A stretch of DNA of 64,000 bases from Symbiodinium natans (GCA_905221605.1 CAJNDS010002323.1:62001-126000), one strand, 5' to 3'. Shown: positions 19,301 to 30,744, counted from the stretch's first letter. Numbers and translations: made by a program. The notes: a model not told the origin generated them from the sequence alone.

Positions 19301-22300
19301 GGGTGACGTAGACCTCGGTGGGTACACAGAGGTGTCGGGGAGTTTTCCAGGGACCAGTACACGGAACTAAGGTTTAGGGGTGGGGGGTGGGGGGGGCGGC
19401 GGGGGGAGGAAGGTAGAAAAGGGCCCAAAGTCCGGCTTACTTCCTGGGAATCTCCTCACCTTTGGGAGGCCTTGGAGCTGTGAGGCTGACTAGGGATGTA
19501 GAGTTGAGGGGATCTTCCTTTATTTGCTTCGTTTATTTTTTTTTTTTGGGGGGGGGGGGGGGGAAGGGGAGGGGTAGGGGTTTCGCGCTTCTTGGAGGGA
19601 TTGGAACTTTTTCGAAATCCTGTGGCGCAGCCCTGAACAACCACATGACTACACCCTAAATCCTAAAAGCCGCAAACCCTGCACCCTAAACCCTAAACCG
19701 CCTAAACCCTAAACCCTGCACCCTACGCCCTAAACCCTAAACAACTTAAACCCTGGACTCTACGAAGCTGCCCAAATTTAACTCCGAGTCGACCCCCCCC
19801 CCCCCCCCCAACCCCTCCAAAAAACCCTCGCCGAGCCAGGTGCTTCCTGCTGGTGTTGCAGCTCCACCTCTTTCGTCCTCTGCTTCGGTTTGGGGTTGAA
19901 GGGTTTAGGGTTTAAGGGTTTGGGGTTTGGGGTTTAGGTTTCTGTAAGTCTAGTTCGGGCACGTAGACTCGAAGCCCTCAGTCAGAGCTTCGAACCCCAA
20001 AAGCCCTAGAACACGAACCTCGCAGTACGAGTAGATCCGGGTTTGAGACCTCGGGCTTCGAAGCTCGTGGGCAGTCCTCAGCTTCGCCTCGCGCTTAAAC
20101 TCCACGAACTCTTTCGATTCCTGCAAGGCGGGTTGAGGGGTTTTGGGTTTCAAGGCTTCAGGGCTTTGGGTTACTACAGACATTGAAGACGAAAGGCTTG
20201 AGGTACCGGCGTGGGCTATCCCTGGACTCCTCACACGAAGCAGGTTTAGCGCTTCCATGAAGCGACTGCACAGGATGATCCTAAGTCCAGAGCCTCCAAA
20301 TGTCCAGAAAAAGTCGTGTAGACGTTCGACCCCAAAGTTAGCTATTATCATTAGCCCCCAAAACCATAAACCTGAATGCAATTCCTAAAAACCCTACACC
20401 GCCGGACCCCTAAATGCCTAGAACTCTAAAGCCACGAAAGCCCCAAGACCTTGAAACGCCCCTTTTAAGCCCGGAATTCCCCAACATAATCAACCCTGAA
20501 CCCCGAATCTCAACCCAGCCAAAACCAACTAAAACCTCAAACGCAATATCACAAACCCCTACAAGCCAGACCAAAAAAGCCCTGAAAAACACAAACCTGA
20601 CCCCTAAACTCTAGACCCTTTGCATCCCTGAGCCCTAAGCCCCGACGGCCACCCAAGTCGCTGCTGCCTTCAGGTCCAGGGCTCGAGCAGCCTGCACTTG
20701 CCTCGGCTTTGGCTTGTCGCTTCGTGGCACGCAGACGTTCGCTTCGAAGTTTTGGGGTTCGGGGTTTAGAGTTTATAGGGTTCCTTCATTATTTCCCGAA
20801 CTTACATGGGGGGGTCAAAGACGCAAGGTGAGGAAGTAGAGTGCAGGGTTCAAAGGGTCTGGGGTCTAGGGCTCAAAGCTTGTGGGGTTCGGGTTCTGAG
20901 CTTTGAGGGCTCATCCTTCGCGGACATGTTCTGCCCCCCTGGACCTTCGAATATACCAAACACACTACAAGTTGCGATAATACATACCAGAATGTGCCAC
21001 AGCAGTTGGAATGTTTGACATTTGGGGTCCGTGTGGGTTTAGGAAAAGGGGTAGGGCGAATGGGATCGAAGAAGCCAGGGCAAACCGTTGGCAGCTGTTC
21101 ATTCGCATTCCTTACAAAACGATGCCCCCCCCCCCCACCAAACATCGCGATTGTCGCCCATGGCCTGCCAGTATCTGCTTTCAAGGCTCTTTTGTAGGCG
21201 GGACTACTGCGGGTCCCACATTCGATCCGATAAGCTCGATATAACCCAGCACAGCCGTGTAAAACCGCAAACAGCATAAGCCCCCGTATAGCCCTCTAAC
21301 CCACATACCCCTGTAAGCCCTACTCCCCCCCCCCCCCCCAAACCCCTAAAAACCTCTCTATAAACCCCGATAAACCCACCAAAATCCTGAACCCTAAACC
21401 CTGAATCCCAAATCCTAAACCCTAAACCCCAAATTCCCAAATCCAAACTTCGAAGAACCAGCTCGGAACCAGTGGGGCGCTGAGTTGCTGTGCCGCCAGC
21501 TCCTTCAAGCCTTGGGCCTTCCGCGGGTTTAGGGTTTAGGGTTTAGGGTTTAGGGTTTAGGGTTTAGGGTTTAGCTTAGAAGGCAGGCCCCTGAGAAGCA
21601 CTCAGAATCTCAAAGCCCCGGTGTCCCAAAACCCGCAAGCCCTCAAGCCCGTCAAAGCTCTAAACTCAGAAGAGCCCCTTCAAAACCCTGAGACCCCTAA
21701 GAATCCCTTAGGGGCCTTCAAAGTCGTAAATTATCCTAAATCCCTGAGGGCTCAGGGCTTAGAGTCGAGGTTGCAGTAGCTTCAGAGCAGCGCCTGCTTC
21801 CACCGCCACTCGCGCAGCTCACTTTGGGCGGCCACCGTCTCGGCCAACTTCTCCCGACGCTCCTGCTACTACGATGAATCAAGGGTTTAGAGTCTGAGTT
21901 TGGGGTTTAGGGTTTAGGTCTTCGGGATTCAGAGTAAGCTAGGTTTGAGGTTTGGGGTTTAGGGCTTTAAGGCTTAGAGTTTAGGTCCTCAAAACTTGGA
22001 AGGTCTAACTGCGTTCAGAGTTTTTGCGGAGGATACGGCAACCCCCCTTCCCCACCCACCCCCCAATCCTACTAACCGAAAACCATAAACATGGTTCCAC
22101 AGAAACTCCGGGTTCACAACTGAACCGTAAACCCGAAACACCCTAAGCTCGTCTATTTCGGGAGGATGTGTTTGACTTGGCTCTGCAAGCGAAGGTCTTC
22201 CGAACCAGCTTCTGTGGCAATGGGAGCCCTTGTTGAAAGCGTACGAAACCCGGTTAGGTCTCAGATCTCAGACCCTTAAAACCCGAAAGCCCGGGCCCAA

Positions 22301-23674
22301 CAAACCCAAGTCCCCAACTGATTTAGGGTCACTGCTCTAAAGCTCTCGACTCCTCGCGCGTCATCTGCCACTTGGCTTTTGACTCCACCTCGGGGGGCAG
22401 AGTTTAGGGGTTAGGCGGCTGAGGATTTAGGACCTGAACCCTACAAGCCCTAAACTCGACAATCTTTAAACCCTAAGAACCCTAAACCCTAACACCCTAA
22501 AAACCCTACAAGCCCTAAAAGCCCTAATCTCGAGTTTTTAAAACCTAAAAGCCCGTTGAGCCTGAGCCACCAAAGAAACCCTACAAACCCCCGCACCCTA
22601 AACCCTGAAATCCTGACCACCCAAAAGCACTGCGATCCTCTGGAACTGAACCCTTTCGCCAAAAACCTTGAACCCCAAAGCCTAAATCCTAAATTTGTTG
22701 GAACTTCCAAATGAGATGTGCGGGTGGTCCCGTTTCACAGGGGCGGGGCCCTGAGTTTTAACCCTAAAACCCTAACCCTGAAGAGGGGACATCGGAGGAT
22801 TTGTGAAAACATGCCGTTCGGGTGTGCGTGAGGGTTGGCTTGAGGGTGTAGGGCTTGAGGCTTCAGGGTCAAGGTTCAGTGGCTCATGGGGCTTGTGGGA
22901 TTTACGGGGGTTAGCTTACGGGGCTTATGGGATTTATGGGGCTTTGGGGGGTTTCGGGGCCCAGGGTTTAGAGCTTCGTGTTTTGGGCCAAGGGCTTCTG
23001 GCGTTTCCAAGAGCTTAGGGAAGTTGGGGTCGAAGAGACGCCAGCCGGGGCTCCAGCTGAGCGGATCTCCCGAACCTTCCGGCAAGAGCGCCCCAACTAC
23101 CCGCTGGTGATGTAAGGCGTTTCGGGTTCAGGACTTAGAGGGCTGAGTCTAGAGCTCAGGGTTGGGGCTAAGTGTTACTCGTTGGGTTTGTTGGCTTAGG
23201 GATTTTCAGGGACGGGCTACCATGTTCCATAGCAACGGACGATGGGCCTCCAATCCTTGCTGTGGAAGTAGCGGATGGTATCTCTGCTTGGGGTATATAA
23301 GAGGTAGGTCCATGGTCCCTGCTTTGGGAAAGACTCACCTGACTGGAGCAGGGTGCTGAGCGTCTTCCAGGCCGCGCAGCATACCCGGTTCGGGGTTTAG
23401 GCTTTTTAGGGGTAGTTGTACCCTAGGCTACAAAATAGGCCAAATATGTGTGGTAAAGGATACCAAACTGGATCTCTGACAGTCCTAAACCCTATGCCCT
23501 AAGCTTCATTAACCGATGAGGAGGTAGCTAGGCCGTTTGTAGCGGCAGCAGTTCCGCTGACTTGAACCCGCAAGAAACCACTGCAAATGTAACCTTTCAG
23601 GTTCAAAGGATCTGAACCCCAAACCGAACCTCCTTCTTGGTCTCCTCGATCATTCGCTTCAGCTCCTGTGACTG
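16331..23674 (-). CDS. coiled-coil protein gene built of micro-exons
   Basis: A string of short minus-strand islands, each a charged Glu/Lys/Arg/Gln/Leu helix. In order: 23674-23633 (QSQELKRMIEETKK; TAG| and AAG|GAGG), about 22398-22338 (EVESKAKWQMTREESRALE), about 22230-22150 (EAGSEDLRLQSQVKHIL), 21862-21794 (ERREKLAETVAAQSELREWR; 69 bp, CAG| to |GCGC), about 21525-21467 (RKAQGLKELAAQQL), about 20750-20660 (ERLRATKRQAKAEA), about 20128-20050 (QESKEFVEFKREAKLRTAH), about 19900-19840 (KQRTKEVELQHQQEAPG), about 19325-19268 (TEVYVTRKADSAWQVEQA), about 18882-18832 (VVESQFQAEKDSHQAKANVE), about 18545-18325 (a longer exon), 17369-17307 (ERALQEHLQIANLARELAKE; 63 bp, CAG| to |GCGT), about 16700-16600 (QERLLENLELTRACMQ), about 16400-16331 (VVRLNQAQEDRHALTDDL). 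Several are multiples of three with phase-0 edges and GC or GA donors. Function beyond a coiled-coil scaffold cannot be named. One gene is inferred from uniform character and strand. Confidence 0.5.
17995..18250 (-). CDS. exon-like block, frame ambiguous
   Basis: Minus frames include ALVSALQIEPQAWHWALTG / EALVIRDCQSGGGRG and, further down, LQKLLEKVEKY or a competing Arg/Ser frame (RRLRSIPKRRSSPRRR). It lies inside the coiled-coil gene span, but how it is spliced is not resolved. Confidence 0.3.
18325..18545 (-). CDS. longer exon within the coiled-coil gene region
   Basis: After TCGGGTGCAG the minus strand is open for over 70 codons: ALPSSIPEIPQKDAMPTTS, RRITTTAEAQIPDECKQYN, KFKTRTHPVLSQALILEK, VEDVHHLRQASHPELL. 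Varied composition and no repeats make this one of the firmer exons. The opposite frame is Cys/Phe-rich and less likely. Confidence 0.55.
19540..19582. repeat. T run followed by G run
   Basis: TTTTTTTTTT then about 20 G. Recurs in similar form at 11738-11762 (C run then A run), 41681-41707 (C run then A run) and 54736-54770 (T run, then G run). Confidence 0.8.
19665..19748. repeat. degenerate CCCTAAA array
   Basis: Imperfect AACCCTAAACC units with CTGCACC and CGCC interruptions, between coiled-coil exons. Confidence 0.75.
21523..21573 (+). repeat. TTTAGGG array in an intron
   Basis: Seven perfect TTTAGGG units immediately upstream (in gene sense) of the RKAQGLKELAAQQ island. Confidence 0.9.
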
Positions 23675-23816
23675 CTACCAGTAGAAGTGTGGCATACGCA
23701 TCGTCAATGGGGGTCTGGACACAGAAGCGGGGCAGGGCAGGGTAGCACAAAGGAAAAAGTAAACAACGACCCCACACCACAACAACCACACCCACAGACA
23801 CAAACGCCGAGGGATA

Positions 23817-24005
23817 GAGAGAGAGAGAGAGTGAGGTGTATATGTATATACATTTATGTTGAAAGCATATAAATCAATAAACAAATACATGAATAAATAA
23901 ATACATAAACATGTATATATCATATGCCGATAAAGATATATACATAAGATGTACTTGCAAGTAGACGTATATGTCTATGCTTTTGTATATGTATATGTAT
24001 ACGTA
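23817..24005. repeat. GA and TATA/ATAC microsatellite patch
   Basis: (AG)n at 23817-23832 and AT-rich ATAAATAAATACATA / TATATGTATA runs after it. The Tyr/Thr frames here are repeat translations. Confidence 0.75.
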
Positions 24006-24141
24006 GGTATAGACATGCACCTGTACAGATGCTTAGAACTGCGGCCACAGGGAGGCCACACGAGCCTCAACCCGCAGTCCGACACTGAAGACTTCAGACC
24101 CTAGGCTCAGCGAACCCTCTGCGGAATTTCAAGCAAACACC

Positions 24142-24214
24142 AGGTTTAGGGTTTAGGGTTTAGGGTTTAGGGTTTAGGGTTTAGGGTTTAGGGTTTAGGG
24201 TTTAGGGTTTAGGC
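24142..24214 (+). repeat. TTTAGGG array
   Basis: Ten perfect heptamers. Confidence 0.95.
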
Positions 24215-24229
24215 AAGAAAAGGTGCCCA

Positions 24230-24815
24230 TGCATGACTCCTGTTTCGGGGTTGAACCTGGTTAGGAAGGGATCCTAACCCAGAATACGGGTCCTACAGGG
24301 CATCCCAGTTACCCTAAACCCTAAAAGGGCCCAAGGCTTGTGGGTCTTCCTCCGGCTGCCAGGAGGTACTTGCTGTGGGAAACTTGGGTGCTGAGCAAAT
24401 GCATCCCTGTGATTGTCACGGTACTTAAGGCGACTCAGGGGTTGAGGGCTAGACCCATTTTGGTTTAGGGTTTAGGGTTTAGGGTTTAGGGTTTAGGGTT
24501 TAGGGTTTAGGGTTTAGGGCCTAGGTGCTACCTATTGAAACACCTGGATCCGTAGGGTTAAAGTTGAGGAGGGAAGAGACCTTCCGAACCGAAGAGGGCA
24601 TGTAGGGTATACTGCTTTGTTTTGGCGATCCTCATCGGGTTTTGGGGTTCAGGGTTCAGGGCCTGGGTTTAGGGTTTCGGGCTTGGGGCCTGGGGTTTAA
24701 AGTGTAGGGTTTCGGGCTTAGGTTCAAGCAAAACAACCGTCCTCCACCGATGGGAGCTCGGCTGTGGGGTTCGGAGGACCTTTCCACGAGGCTGCACTGC
24801 TGGGTTCTTGGGACT
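24230..24815 (-). CDS. four candidate exons, unidentified gene
   Basis: Minus strand. About 24812-24728: PRTQQCSLVERSSEPHSRA. About 24640-24560: RIAKTKQYTLHALFGSEGLF. About 24440-24337: RLKYRDNHRDAFAQHPSF then PQQVPPGSRRKTHK. About 24300-24232: DPYSGLGSLPNQVQPRNRSH. All are varied and free of telomere motifs, separated by TTTAGGG arrays. No product recognised; splice sites not pinned down. Confidence 0.4.
24462..24522 (+). repeat. TTTAGGG array
   Basis: Eight near-perfect heptamers, 250 bp from the previous array; coding-like islands lie on both sides. Confidence 0.95.
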
Positions 24816-25149
24816 TAGGGCCTCTAAACCCCTAAAAACCCCCTTCGGTTTCGGGAGCTTTTAAGTGGCTGATTTGTGTTTGTGTTTTCAATTGGGGGGG
24901 AGGGGGGGGGGGGAAGGTAGGGTTCAGGGTTCAGGGTCCAGGGTTTAGTGGCACCAATATGGGGTTGGGGGGAAGGAGTGGCGTTGGGTTTGGAGTTTAG
25001 GGTGTACGGTTGTTTTTTGCCACCAATATGGGAGTCTGCGGTTTCGGGCCTTATGGTTTAAGCTCCATGTCTCCATAGAAGATCTGTAGATATCTGCACG
25101 TGCCCTTTAAGGGATCCTGGTAGGGAAGCTTACGCCCTAATTTCTACTC

Positions 25150-25597
25150 AACGCTGGCAAGTCCCAACAGCTGCGAGCCATGCATAGTGCGAAAACTTCA
25201 AACCGGCAAAGGCGGCAAGCCAGCGAGCATGAAGAGCATCACATATGGTGGCGAAGGGCTCATCTGCAGGCGCTCTGTCAGCGAGCTGCAAGGGCATCTT
25301 GTCAATCAAAGGCCGGCGTTGCGGCTGCAAAGCGACGCAAGGCTCTGCTGCAGCGAACAGGTGCACTGACTCCCAGAACCTGACGCCCAAAACGGCAACC
25401 TGAAACCTAAACTCGATAGAACCCAAACCCGAACACCAACCTTTTAAACCCTGAAATCCCCTGTTGCAAAACCTTGACGCCCTCACCCCATAAATCCTGC
25501 ATGCGCGCTCCGACCCAGAACCCAGACCGGAAGAACGGGAAGTGCCTGTAGCTGCCGGAGCGCGAGCCAACGTAGAAGCGCTCTTGGAACCTCAATT
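25150..25597 (-). CDS. two candidate exons
   Basis: Minus strand. The upstream island (about 25597-25490) follows ATTGAG and reads QERFYVGSRSGSYRHFPFF then RSGFWVGARMQDLW, meeting GTGAGG. The downstream one (about 25375-25150) reads HLFAAAEPCVALQPQRRPL, IDKMPLQLADRAPADEPF, ATICDALHARWLAAFAGL, KFSHYAW. Unidentified. Confidence 0.4.
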
Positions 25598-25619
25598 ACA
25601 ACTTGCCCTTAAATCTTAA

Positions 25620-26440
25620 GACCGAGTCCCTAGCCCTAGATTGCGGAATGTCGAGTCAAGGCAAGACGCAGCGCAAATTGAAGCGGGAAAAGATGGGGAA
25701 TCACATTCTTGAGCATCAGTGAGACTATCCGATCCAATATCTCTCTGAAGGGCATGAGCGATGGTGGCAGTGAGCTGATGGATACAAAGCTGCCCACCAT
25801 GAGGAAATTTTTAAGTTTTGTTCATAGCCTTTTGGACATTAGGGTCGAGACCTGAGTCTGAAGACGGCTACAGCTGCCTTAAGGATAGCACTCCCCAGAC
25901 CGAAGCTAGTGGTATCATAAGCCCTAACACTGAAAATACATGTGATCGGTAGACAGTAAAGAGCTGCACAATTGTCAAACTTATTCCGTCGATATCGTTC
26001 TGGTATGACAGCAAGAGTAATACGGGGTACTTGTCATTTAGAAAATAGTTGTGGGGGCGATTATCGTAAAATTACAAATGGACCATAACAAAATACCATT
26101 GTAGTCCGACCCCTAGAGTACTGTGGAACAGTGTGAAGTAACAGTAACAGTGCCCATGTAAAGGTGAGGAATGTTGCCCGCACGAACTTCTGGGGGCGGG
26201 AGGGAAATATTTCGCCCCACACCGAGGCAGGCGACACTGGGGAGCCCCAAGCCCACAAAGATCTACTAAACCTCAGCCGAAGGACGTCCTCAGAGTGAAA
26301 AGTACACCCAAGCAGAATCCTCACACCCCAAAGACGCGACGTGCTAATATCCGGGCCGATATGCTTTGAATGGGCATTTTCTGTAGTCTCAATCGTCTTC
26401 ATATTCAATTCAAGGGAATGTCTTTGGACTACAAAGGGAT
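25620..26440. other. AT-richer spacer without telomere filler
   Basis: About 800 bp with no TTTAGGG motif, just downstream of the SPRP-repeat exon on the minus strand. A 115-codon minus frame (26408-26061) exists but has no splice support; it may be intron or 3' sequence. Confidence 0.4.
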
Positions 26441-26476
26441 GGAGATGCTTATGATTAGTTGAAGCAAGGAGCTCAC

Positions 26477-27012
26477 CAGCGAGCGCAGCCCCAGGTGCGT
26501 CCCGCTGCGTTGGGAGGGGCCCCGGGACATGCTGCGGGTCAAAAGGTCGGTGCTCGGGCCATCCAGTGACCGTCGTGCAGATTGGGATCTGGCAAGTTGT
26601 CCGCGTTGGGGGGTGCTGGGCGCGCGATCCGGGCGGTAGGACGCGCCGGAGCTACGGTCTCGCGGAGCGGGCCGTTCGCGAACGATGGGTTGGTCACGCG
26701 TCGTCATGGCCCCTGTTGGGCGGGGAGAGGGCTGCCTTTCTTTGGGCCGCTCTCGCGCAGTCACGGGCGGGCGAGGTGAGCTCTGTCTTTCCTTCAAGGG
26801 CTCCCGTGTCACGGGTACTGGGCGTGGTGATGCCTGTCTGGGACGCGGAGAAGTCTGCTCGGGTCTCTGGGCGCGTGGTGACGGCTGCCGTTCCCGCGCC
26901 TGAGGGCGGGGAGATGCCTGTCGCATCTGCCGCGCATCCTGGCTTTTGGACCTCCGCAGCGCTGCTGCCCTTGTGGAGCCACCTGGCAGAAATCTCGATC
27001 ATAGAATAAATA

Positions 27013-27048
<36 letters not shown>

Positions 27049-27182
27049 TATATATACATATCATATTAACGTATAATCTCATGACAATGTATGCCAGTCG
27101 TCTCACAGGGCTCCACTGAGGCCGTTGGGCAGCGTCGAATCCGTGGCGCGCCCTGGCGCCTTGGAGCCACTGCTGCACGGAG
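26477..27182 (-). CDS. two exons of a Ser/Pro/Arg-repeat protein
   Basis: Minus strand. Exon 27182-27107 (76 bp) runs from TTCGAAG| to |GTGAGA. Exon 26982-26477 (506 bp) runs from TTTCTGCCAG| to |GTGAGC. Only one frame of the first joins the second in phase (…SVEPC|GSTRAAALRR…), and that frame opens the long repeat: R(Q/E)xSPRP units such as RQASPRPQARERQPSPR and KERQSSPRP, then RSQSARRSLDG. The low-complexity, basic SPRP pattern resembles RS-like or phospho-regulated nuclear proteins; no folded domain is visible. The intron of 124 bp carries a CATA/TATA microsatellite. The gene continues on both sides. Confidence 0.6.
27007..27061. repeat. CATA/TA microsatellite in the intron
   Basis: ATACATACATAC... 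then TATATATATATA between the two SPRP-gene exons. Confidence 0.9.
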
Positions 27183-27349
27183 CTTCGAATTACATGATTT
27201 TGAGGGCTTAGGGGGGTTACGAAGCCCAGCCCTAAAATAGGGTCTAGGGTCTTGAAGGTCTATAGGGCTTGTGTTCTGCCGCTTGCAGCCGAAGCGCTTA
27301 CAACGACAAACTCTGCATCAACGCTAAGTCACTCAGGCCTGAAGAGAAG

Positions 27350-27475
27350 ACCCTAAACCCTAAATCCTAAACCCTAAACCCTAAAGCCCAAAGCCTAAAC
27401 CCTAAACCGAAAAACCCTAAATCCTAAACCCTAAACCCTATAAACCCTAAATCCTGGACCCTAAACCCTAACAGG
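27350..27475. repeat. CCCTAAA array, degenerate
   Basis: About 14 heptamer-like units in CCCTAAA orientation with CCTAAAT and CCTATAAA variants. Confidence 0.85.
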
Positions 27476-27699
27476 CTTCAAGATGCTTTCGAGGGCTTAA
27501 GCGGCGTCAGGCATTCCGCGGGTCTATTGCTCAGGCGCTTTAGGGGGCCGAGGGTGGTTCAGGAGACAAGACCCTTGACTACACCCTCTAGACCCTTAAC
27601 TACACCCTAAACCCGTAAAACCCAAACAGAAAATTGGCTCCCTTAAGGGCTACAGCCCGGCGGTCCATGAGGCTTCGAGGGAGTTTGGACTCAGGGTTT

Positions 27700-28290
27700 A
27701 GGGTTTAGGGTTTAGGGTTTATGGGGTTTAGGGAGGAGGGAGCTCAGGGTTTCAGGGGAGATAGTGGGCTTTAAGGGAGCTTGAAGGAATTCAAGATGCG
27801 ATTCAGTTCTCTGAAGGGGCTTTCAAAGGATGAAGTTCATTGGGACTTGCGGGAGTCTTGGGATTCATGGAGTTCAGGGCTTTGAGTTGAGGGTCGCAGG
27901 CTTGGGGTTTGGGGTTTAAGGAATGGCCAGGCTGTAAAGCCTGAGGCTTCAGAATGTTTGGAAATTACGACCGGCGCGCCGCAAAGCGTCTATAAGGTTT
28001 TCGTCAACACTCAAGTGGCCGAACTGTCTGGTGCAGGATGGCGCGGCAGGCCGACCCAATTTGGGATCGGGCTCCAGAAACGACGCCACGCCAAGCTCGC
28101 CACGCCAACTTCGACAACGGCCGCATCTTCTCTGGCAGACTGACCTCTTGCATCGAGCTATAAGCTCCTGAACCCAAAATCCCCCCGAGACCCTTAATCC
28201 TTGAACCCGAAACCCTACAAAGCCATACCCAAATAAACCCCAAACCCCAAACCCAAACCCTAAACCCCACCCCCCGGTCCCCCTCCCCCC
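27700..28290. other. spacer with one possible exon
   Basis: Mostly TTTAGGG/GGGTTT derivatives. Positions 27958-28143 form an open plus frame (KVFVNTQVAELSGAGW...) with minus alternatives; strand and reality unresolved. Confidence 0.3.
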
Positions 28291-28385
28291 CTAAGTTCCC
28301 AAATGGAGCCCCTCCGAGGCCCCCGGCCGGGGTCGGGCGCACCTTGGCTGCGGCTGCGGGGGGCGCAGCGCGGCCTGGGGGGTTT
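28290..28385 (-). CDS. Ala/Pro-rich exon-like island
   Basis: The minus frame GRAAPPAAAAKVRPTPAGG then LGGAPFGNLGG in a very GC-rich island. Low complexity, so weak evidence. Confidence 0.25.
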
Positions 28386-29039
28386 AGGGCTTCGTGTGTA
28401 GGGTTTAAACTCTCAACCCTCAGCCCAAAAAGAACCCCCAAAACACTTTTGCTTGCGAGTTACGGGTTCCCTTAAGGGCTGCAACCAGGGTAGGAGGTTG
28501 GGGCTCAAGATTTATAGGATTTGGGGCAGGCTTTCTGTGGAGTTAGGAGGGGTGGGGAGGGCGGAGTGTGCGGCTTTAGGGTTTGGGAGTTTAGAGTTAC
28601 GCTTTTAGGGCTTCATTCAGGGTTTCGAGTCTATCTACTTTGGACGGCTTCTCGGCGACGTTTATATTTCTAGGCTCTCCTGCAAGCTGATGTAGGGGTG
28701 CCTGGCGTGGCCTTTGTTCTTGCAGGGGGAGCTGCTTCCGAATGACTTGTGGAGCAGGGATTAGACCTGGTCTGCAGAATTACATTAGGGGCTTAGTTCT
28801 TCTTCTGGGTTTGAGGGAGCTCGGCTTGAAAAACCATAGGGCTTAGGTGATTATAGGGACTGTTAACCACGTCTTGTGCGGGTTGGCCGTGGCACGTTGG
28901 CACATCGTGATTGTTGACGCTAGGAGCTCCGAATATAGGAGCACAAGAGGCTAATCTTAACGCCTAATCAGGGCATCTATGCTGAGGGTTTTCCTTCACA
29001 GACTGACTGCGACCAAACTTCCCTAAATACCCTCCGCTT

Positions 29040-29300
29040 GTATGTTGAAAGTATTCCGGACCTGTCAGTGCCTGAATCTTGGGACGCCTCGAAAACCTCC
29101 TCAACACCACCCTAACAACCCCAAAAGCCGCTGGCACAACCCCTTGTTAAGCCCAACTCCTTTTTGCCGCCCTTCTTTTGCTGATGTCCATCCTTCTACC
29201 CGAAGCCCTAAGCCACAGCCTCGACCTTTCTACACTGAGCATCCCCGGTTTAAAGGGCCTCCAAAAGAGTTCGCTTTGGCACTCGGTTGGACCTCGAGCT
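29040..29300 (+). CDS. possible plus-strand exon
   Basis: The frame MLKVFRTCQCLNLGTPRKPP..., PLLSPTPFCRPSFADVHPS is varied at first and degenerates into GGG-filler after about 29300. One of few plus-strand frames that looks coding; no splice sites confirmed. Confidence 0.25.
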
Positions 29301-29694
29301 TCGGTTTGGAGGGCTCAGGAATGATTTCGGGCCACGAACTTGGGTTGGGGGGGGGGATTGGTTTTTTCGGGGTTTTGGATTGAAGGCTTGCGGACTGCAC
29401 ACTAAAAGGGGTTTTGGGGTTTTGGATTTAAGGCTTGAGTTCGGGTTCGGGTTTGGGCTAAGCGTTGAAGGCGGGCCTATGGCCAATCGGGCACGGAATT
29501 TAGGGTCTAAGGTGTAGGGTGTGTCATACTTGCATAGTCCACGCACATACACACACACCACCGCGCAAGGCGTGTGTTGTTGCGACTAGGTTCGCGTTCC
29601 CTCCCAACCCACCCACCCACTCACATCGCAACCTTGGCTGCCTAGCTTAGGGTTTAGAATCATGTTCTGCTAGAGTCTGCTAGAGGCTGCAATC

Positions 29695-29995
29695 TTTAGA
29701 TTGGTGGCGATTCATCCAGAATGTCCATTCTTAAACGTTCTGTGCCGCCAGAGGCGTTCAAGGGTCCAAGGGCTCTCGGTGCATAGGCTTCCAGGGCACA
29801 GCGCAACATCAGGGGCCTCCAAAAAAACCTTCGGGGTTATGTTAATCCGAAAGGTTCCAGCATGCCTGTCGCGCGCGCCAGCACTCGTATCCAGTGCTGG
29901 GGCTCCTCCGTGGCGCCTGTCGCGCAACTCCAGAGCCGGCCTTGCCTGACGCCTCGGCACGCTCGCTGCTGCTCCTCGCAGAGCCCGCAGCTCGC
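29695..29995 (-). CDS. GC-rich exon-like island, frame unresolved
   Basis: Minus frames ATEEPQHWIRVLARATGML and PRRQARPALELRDRRHGGA are both open, as is one plus frame. Probably coding; the correct frame needs transcript data. Confidence 0.3.
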
Positions 29996-30189
29996 TTAAG
30001 TTTAGGGTTCAGGGTTCGGGGTTTACAGCTCGAAATTCCTTAGGACTTCTTTCGGGCTCGTAGTTTACGACCAGGGAAGTCGCTTCCTCTGACCCAGAAG
30101 CAGCCAGAAGCAGGTGCCGAGTTCTCTGCCGCCACTATATATTCCAACACAGAAGTGGCGCAGCGGGAAATAACCACCAGCGGGCCGGC

Positions 30190-30480
30190 CGTGGCACGTG
30201 CACGATCTCGTGCAGGTTGACGCCATCCAACCTGTCACTCAGCTTCTCTTTGGCCCTCGTGGAGAGAGCCACGTTGGCGATCTGGTCCATGAGAACCCCG
30301 TAAACATGCCGACCGACGCCGCCTCGTCGATGAGAACGGTGAGCTGCTCGAAGGATGACAGGCCCAAATGCATGTCATGGTTGGCAGACGTATACTTTCC
30401 GAAACAGATCGTGGTCAAGCAGCTGGGCTATCTGCATATTCCGGGGCGATGGTGGAAATACATGTTCCAGACTTACCGGC
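30190..30480 (-). CDS. coding island with a frame change, unidentified gene
   Basis: Minus strand. From about 30440 the frame reads ICFGKYTSANHDMHLGLSSF then EQLTVLIDEAASVGMFTG (to about 30300). The next bases read well only in another frame: DQIANVALSTRAKEKLSDRL then DGVNLHEIVHVPRPA (about 30290-30190). Both halves are strongly protein-like. No intron fits the few bases between them, so an indel or pseudogene is likely. The 120-codon plus frame is the antisense of these. Family not recognised. Confidence 0.45.
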
Positions 30481-30653
30481 AATGGGGTTTCTGGTGTCCC
30501 CAAAAAGTTCATAAGTTCCCTACTGAGCAGCAAAGGACCAAGGCTCTCCAAAGTATCTGAAGATAACGACGAGAGAGGCCATCCCAGGATTACAAGCACC
30601 CAGCCGCCCTCAAGGACCAAACCTTACATTCTCTAAACCCCCAAAAACCCCAC

Positions 30654-30724
30654 CTTAGTTGGGAACTAAAGGCTAAACTTCGGGATTTTATAGGGGTTAA
30701 AGATTACCTACTCTACTACTAAGC
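30654..30724 (+). repeat. dispersed CTACTCTACTACTAA repeat, copy 1
   Basis: TTAGTTGGGAACTAAAGGCT ... GGTTAAAGATTACCTACTC TACTACTAAG; related copies at 34750 and 35287. Confidence 0.65.
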
Positions 30725-30744
30725 CACAACCCTGGCTGTCCTGA

